Below, piece by piece: positions 55,586 through 60,000 of a stretch of DNA of 60,000 bases. The notes under the pieces were generated by a model. It did not search any database, was not told where the DNA came from, and saw only the letters and a program-made list of their open reading frames with translations. The position numbers were made by a program, and so were the translations under genes. Position 1 is the stretch's first letter. Each line of letters opens with the position of its first letter. This DNA is from Owenia fusiformis (lineage: Eukaryota; Annelida; Polychaeta; Sabellida; Oweniidae), in assembly GCA_903813345.2 (NCBI GenBank), contig CAIIXF020000005.1:42139394-42199393 (forward strand), given 5' to 3'.

Positions 55586-55794
55586 ACATATACGTGTATG
55601 CTATTTTGTTGAAATTTTATATGTGCCTACTTAGAAGCATATTACACTTTCCAATGACTATTTGGCCATAGAGCAACCAATTTGAAAATGGTGGCCATTT
55701 TTATATTATTTTACGATTTTTGCTATACAGTCTCAGCCATGCGAATGGCCAATTGATTGAATTTGCTACGCTTTGGCATTGCTGTTATCTAGTT

Positions 55795-56526
55795 AGTGTT
55801 TGTGCGATGAAGGTTCTTTTTAGGGGATTTCCTTCACAAATTAAGTTTTACTTCATTTTTTAAAATTCCACCTTTGGCTCTAAAATAGGTATTTATTGAT
55901 TCAAAACTTTCTGATGCTCATAGTATCTCTTAATCTGTGCGCAGGCTGCAGAGTCTAGTTATAAACTACAAAGAAGAAGCAAAGTTGAAGTTATGCAAGG
56001 GGAAGGTATCTCTATTGCATCATAGATGTCCAAAGTGACTTATTACGATGATTCAAATTATTGTTTAAATTGTTTAAAATTCATCAACAGTTGCCCTATT
56101 CTATATAATGCAATAGATGGAAAAAATTGTATTTTGCAACTGTTCATGCCTTAATTCACATTTTACTCTAGAAAGGCCTTTATGGTAAAAATTATCTATA
56201 TTTTTACCATTAAAAAATATTATATATCATTGTAACACCAAATGAGTTTCCTTTCTCATGGTTCATGTATATTATATATTAAACTGTTTAACTATAGGAA
56301 TGAATTTTGAAAAACACCAAATTGGCCCACCTTGTAAATATGGATAATTGATGAAGTCAGCAATGCATAATTGATCAGTGTGCATTCTAATCATGAAAAT
56401 AAGGATGTCAGGAATAACAGAGTGCCAATAGAATTTCTTAGTAAGTTTCTTGACATAGTTTGAATGCAGTCTTACGTTTCATTGAGTGGTAAATGGTCAA
56501 TCTATCAAACAATTAGTACACAAACA
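55795..56526. other. Sequence with one weak exon candidate
   Basis: A 61-nt stretch (55945-56005) has an AG acceptor (CTGTGCGCAG) and a GTATCT donor and is open in two frames, but in phase 1, which would follow exon C, it contains a stop. It could belong to the gene only if other exons lie between. Otherwise nothing recognised. Confidence 0.25.
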
Positions 56527-56528
56527 TA

Positions 56529-57202
56529 AAGGACCACGTAGGTTATGGCAAACAATTTCAGAAGGTTATATCTTGGATTATGACTATTTTCTGACAATGA
56601 AGACAGGTTTATCTTTTAGATCAATTCATTATCTCAAAGAAAATTATATACAGTAATAATAAAGTCAAACAAACTCGGAGATATTTAACTAGCAATCAAC
56701 CCATCAACACACTTTTTCAAAGATGTTGAACCCATTTTCACCAAAAATGCAATCATTTTTTACAATGTTTAATGCATTACTAATCTCTATTTTGATATAT
56801 CAAATAGATCTTGAAAGAAAAAATTAATTGCTTTAGGATAAGTGTTCCCCATGTTATTTCTCCATTGAAAAATCTCCATTGGTTTCAGTCCATTTTGGTC
56901 ATCCAAATTCAGTATCTTTAAAGTCCCTGGAGCAATCAACTTTTCCTTTTAAGAAATGAACATGTCTCAAAGCACATTCTAATTATGCATTCAACAATGT
57001 ACTAAAAGGTTGCATTTTTGGTGAAAATTAGGTGAAATTTTTTGAAAAAGTATGTTTATTGGTCCATTGCTCCTTCAAAATCACTTAGGTCTGATTAACT
57101 AAATTATCAATATATATCAATAAATGGATCTAAAAGATGTTCATGATCAGAAAATATTCATAATTCAAGTTAGAATCGTTTGCGATAACCTACGTGCTCC
57201 TT
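56529..57202. mobile_element. 674-bp palindromic MITE with TA duplication
   Basis: Ends AAGGACCACGTAGGTTATGG and its near-complement (AAGGAGCACGTAGGTTATCG read inward from 57202). Further inverted similarity lies within (about 56700-56765 against 56990-57075; CACCAAAAATGCAA with TTGCATTTTTGGTG). TA flanks both sides (56527-56528, 57203-57204). Tc1/mariner-like target, no transposase. Confidence 0.75.
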
Positions 57203-57269
57203 TATTTTGAGTAGTTGAGATGGTGAGATATTGAAATGATAAATGATATAAAAAGCATGTAACTGATGA

Positions 57270-58306
57270 AGCTACGTTCACACCAACGGCGCTTTGATGG
57301 CGCTTTAAAGCGGCTTGTAAAGCGGCACCAAAGCGTGACAAAGCTTGATTAAAGCGTCGGAGTCATAATAGGTCGTAGAAAAGCTCGGAGTGAAGTGGAA
57401 TATTTGGCAAGAGCGCCAAAAAAAACGTTAAACTGTTTAAAAATTTTGGGCGCTCTGTTACGAATTGATTGAAGTGCCAAGAGCGTATCAAAGCTTAACA
57501 AGCTGTAACAAATCTCAGCAAAGCTTGACCCAAAGCGTAGGAAAGCTTAACAGAGCTTGGTTCAAAGCGGGGACGCCAGTCTCTTCACGGTCTGTTACCA
57601 CTTGACACGTTTCGTTAAGATGTCTCAAGATTTGCTACAATCTGGCATGAAGATCTGACACGAGGTCAGACGCTTTCATCAATATCTGACACTCTTTGTT
57701 ACGCTTTCATGAAGGACTCTCAAGCTTTCCAACGAATTGAGACGCTTTAATCAAGGATTGAAACGCTTTGTTAGGCTTTGTTATGCTTGACAAGCTTCCT
57801 CACGCACTCTCATGCTCTTTCACGCCGTGCGACAAACATCATGTCTTCTTCAGATAGGTCATGCTCTGGTCCATCTGGAATCTCTGGATCTTGTTGTTCT
57901 GCCATTATGTTCTCGAGGCAAAGATGCAATGGTTTTATGGATCTATTGCATCTTTATATAGTCATTGGATCAAAAGCGGCATGAAATCAGCCATCTCGAC
58001 ATTTTCCAATGCGTGACAGAGCTTAACAGAGCGTAACAATGCACAACAGAGCGGGCAATCGTATCAGAGCCTGATTTAAAGCGTCATAATCGCATCAAAG
58101 CGTAATAATGCTTATCAACGCTTATCAAAGCATGATTTCAAGCATAAAAAAGCCTGGTCGAAGCAGGATCAAAGCGTGAGGAACCGTAACAAGTTGGGAG
58201 ATCAGAGCATAACATTACTTAGGAGATCGTGATATTTTTGCAAAAGTAAACAAAAATGACGGCACCGATTTAAAGTGTGGAATTCGCTGTAGGTGTGAAC
58301 ATAGCT
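57270..58306 (-). mobile_element. 1037-bp TIR element with TGA duplication (Harbinger-like)
   Basis: Ends AGCTACGTTCACACC and GGTGTGAACATAGCT (inverted, one mismatch), flanked by TGA on both sides (57267-57269, 58307-58309). Removing the element and one TGA restores the 27-bp repeat unit (...AACTGATGAATGATATAAA), which confirms the boundaries. The interior is packed with AAAGCG/CGCTTT and AAGCTT motifs in opposite orientations in its parts. A short minus-strand frame with a TATA-like box lies at 57810-57905. A 3-bp duplication suggests PIF/Harbinger-like; not proven. Confidence 0.8.
57810..57905 (-). pseudogene. Short frame in the TIR element, possible transposase N-terminal remnant
   Basis: 31 codons from ATG (57905) to TGA: MAEQQDPEIPDG, then LSEEDMMFVARRERA. 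A TATATAAAG box lies about 50 bp upstream (near 57953-57962). The acidic then Arg-rich start is reminiscent of Harbinger-type transposase N termini, but the similarity is too short to be firm. If so, this element is an internally rebuilt derivative that kept the promoter and first codons of its autonomous parent. Confidence 0.3.
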
Positions 58307-58440
58307 TGAATGATATAAAGAGCATGCAATTGATGAATGATAAAAAGAGCATGCAAATGATGAATAATACAAAGAGCATGCAAATGATTAATGATGTAAA
58401 AAGCATACAAATGATTAATGACAAGAGCATGCAAATGATA

Positions 58441-58553
58441 TGTATTATTATAAAACATGGGAATATACACATTATGTGTCACCCGTTTATTGTAACCTGT
58501 TGTAAAGATATGATTAAATAAGAATAAATAAATAAAAAAATAAATAAATAAAT
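58441..58553 (+). mobile_element. LINE 3'-end relic inserted in the minisatellite
   Basis: Contains TGTGTCACCCGTTTATTG and ends in a 31-base tail (58523-58553) identical to 50533-50563 of the full-length LINE, including the A7 interruption. Only about 110 bp is present, so it would be an extremely 5'-truncated copy of the same or a sister family. Confidence 0.5.
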
Positions 58554-59506
58554 ATTAAGAGCATACAAATGATTAATGATAAAAAGAGCATGCAAATGAT
58601 GAATGATAAAAAGAGCATGCAAATGATTAATGATATAAAGAGCATGCAAATGATTAATGATATAAAGAGCATGCAAATGATTAATGATATAAAAAGCATA
58701 AAAATGATGAATGACAAAAAGAACATGCAAATGATTAACAATATTATGAGCATGCAAATGATTAATGATATAAAAAGCATAAAAATGATAAATGATAAAA
58801 AGAGCATGTAAATGATGAATGATATAAAAAGCATAAAAATGATGAATGATAAAAAGAGCATGCAAATGATTAATGATATAAAGAGCATGCAAATGATTAA
58901 TGATATAAAGAGCATGCAAATGATTAATGATATAAAAAGCATGCAAATGATTAATGACATAAAGATCATGCAAATGATTAACAATATTATGAGCATGCAA
59001 ATGATTAATGATATAAAGAGCATGTAAATGATGAATGACAAAAAGAACATGCAAATGATTAATGATGTAAAAACTGTTAATATACATGTAGTATAGATAG
59101 AATAACAATGTAGAGCTTTTCATGATTAGAAAAATTGCCACCTGCCCCACCCAACCCTACCCCCTTGTTGCTATAGCAACCATTTTTATACTTAACATTA
59201 ACATATGATGCTGAAACTTAAGAATATAACAGATAACCATTCAGGTGCAATATACACACAATTCCAGCTAAATTGAAGTATATTAAAGCACATAGCATAT
59301 AGTGCATTACTGGGACAACCCTTGTAAGGAGGATACCAATGATTAATGATATAAAGAGCATGTAAATGATGAATGATAAAAAGAGCATGCAAATGATAAA
59401 TGATAAAAAGAGCATGCAAATGATTAATCATATAAAGAGCTTGCAAATGATTAAAAAGAGCATGTAAATGATGAATGATAAAAAGAGCAAGCAAATGGTT
59501 AATGAT

Positions 59507-60000
59507 CTATTTCAATTGATCTTAGCATATCTCCTATGCATCTCTAATAAATAATTCAATTGATCTTAGCATATCATATATAATAAATATTTCAATTGAT
59601 GCTGATTTTCTCTAATTAATATTTCAATTGATCTAAGCATATCATTATGTATCTCTAATTAATAATTCAATTGATCTTAGCATATCATTTATGTATCTCT
59701 AATTAATAATTCAATTGATCTTAGCATATCATCTATGTATCTATAATTAATATTTCAATTGATCTTAGCATATCATCTATGTATCTATAATTATAAATTC
59801 AATTGATCTTAGCATATCATCTATGTATCTATAATTATAAATTCAATTGACCTTAGCATATCATCGATGTATCTATAATTAATATTTCAATTGATCTTAG
59901 CATATCATTTATGTATCTCTAATTATAAATTCAATTGATCTTAGCATATCATCTATGTATCTATAATTATAAATTCAATTGACCTTAGCATATCATCGAT
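59507..60000. repeat. 44-bp satellite array running off the window
   Basis: Units containing TTCAATTGATCTTAGCATAT and CATCTATGTATCTATAATTA. TTGATC/TTGACC recurs at 59671, 59715, 59759, 59803, 59847, 59891, 59935 and 59979, exactly 44 bp apart. The first units (59516-59628) are shorter and degenerate (spacings 44, 36, 32, 43), the usual look of an array edge. About 11 copies are visible. Confidence 0.95.

Larger units (their letters stand above)
53519..55794 (-). mobile_element. HINE family A copy 6, with large internal insertion
   Basis: Head TTATCC-AATTTAACGAAGTTCGG-AGGGATATAG (from 53519), family A monomers at 53560-53840 (TTGAGCGATTTTGTTCATAT, GCCATTTTGAAAAATGGC) and again at 55590-55730, and tail GAATTTGCTACGCTTTGGCA ... 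GTTATCTAGTT ending at 55794. The GTCC tract is missing. About 1.7 kb (roughly 53845-55590) is foreign to the family and includes a foldback element. Confidence 0.6.
57234..59500. repeat. 27-bp minisatellite, interrupted three times
   Basis: Unit ATGCAAATGATTAATGATAT plus AAAGAGC (27 bp). Blocks: about 57234-57269, 58307-58440, 58554-59060 and 59335-59500. Interruptions are the TIR element (57270-58306), a LINE tail relic (58441-58553) and ~275 bp of unrelated sequence (59061-59334). Because 27 is nine codons, long frames stay open on both strands (MQMINDIKS on +, INHLHALYI on -), up to 223 residues. No sign that they are proteins. Confidence 0.9.

Noticed and set aside
55945-56005. Possible fourth exon of the host gene (61 nt, AG...GT)
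   Set aside because: Read in phase 1, as required after exon C, it contains an in-frame stop; open in other phases but with no family match. Kept only as a weak note.

Overview
This window looks like a stretch of a repeat-rich, AT-rich metazoan nuclear genome, probably a marine invertebrate and most likely a mollusc or other lophotrochozoan. The reasons are the gene structure (short exons with consensus GT/AG splice sites and very long introns), a CR1/L2-like LINE with two long open frames, and many elements built like bivalve 'pearl' elements (non-autonomous Helentrons, or HINEs: a terminal hairpin, a GTCC/GTCT-rich tract and a core of tandem 130-160 bp monomers). There is no bacterial-style gene organisation, and I saw no tRNA, rRNA or CRISPR array. 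The taxonomic call is an inference from repeat types.

Host gene. Three short exons on the + strand (11852-11932, 13502-13570, 39364-39496) have good acceptor and donor sites and join in one consistent reading phase. Together they give a cysteine-rich extracellular-type segment whose cysteine spacing, ending in a C-x2-S-C-x-F-L motif, resembles the N-terminal cysteine-rich region of anosmin-1 (ANOS1/KAL1). The start, the domains after it and the 3' end are not visible, so most of the window would be introns of this one gene. The intron between exons B and C is 25.8 kb and almost entirely repetitive.

Layout. 1-10.4 kb: several palindromic (foldback/MITE-like) elements, one with 27-bp TIRs and an ATTA duplication, and a nested double palindrome at 6.6-7.8 kb. 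10.4-19.0 kb: a 310-bp inverted repeat pair enclosing exons A and B, a 40-bp minisatellite and a nested HINE (B1 inside A1) carrying a 983-bp tandemly duplicated satellite block. 19.2-20.1 kb: a compact HINE with five 162-bp monomers. 21.9-23.1 kb: a TA-flanked MITE inserted in a small tandem repeat, then a LINE ORF2 relic. 23.3-28.2 kb: a HINE expanded by two oppositely oriented arrays of a 31-bp minisatellite. 28.3-34.5 kb: further nested HINEs. 34.8-35.3 kb: a 21-bp minisatellite that is open on both strands. 36.6-39.3 kb: a foldback element and another HINE ending 53 bp before exon C.

40.5-53.2 kb holds a TIR element and then a very large inverted-repeat structure (arms about 41.6-44.7 and 51.2-53.2 kb, each with ~365-bp tandem monomers). 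An apparently intact two-ORF LINE (45.25-50.44 kb) lies between the arms. In this LINE, ORF1 and ORF2 are in the same frame, separated by one TAG, and ORF2 has no ATG upstream of its endonuclease domain. 53.5-60 kb: another HINE, a TA-flanked MITE, a 27-bp (nine-codon) minisatellite interrupted by a Harbinger-like TIR element with a reconstructable TGA target site, and a 44-bp satellite running off the end.

The most notable system-level observation is the HINE set. At least five sequence families share one plan, and four of them share the same terminal bases. All twelve copies whose polarity I could read lie in the same orientation.
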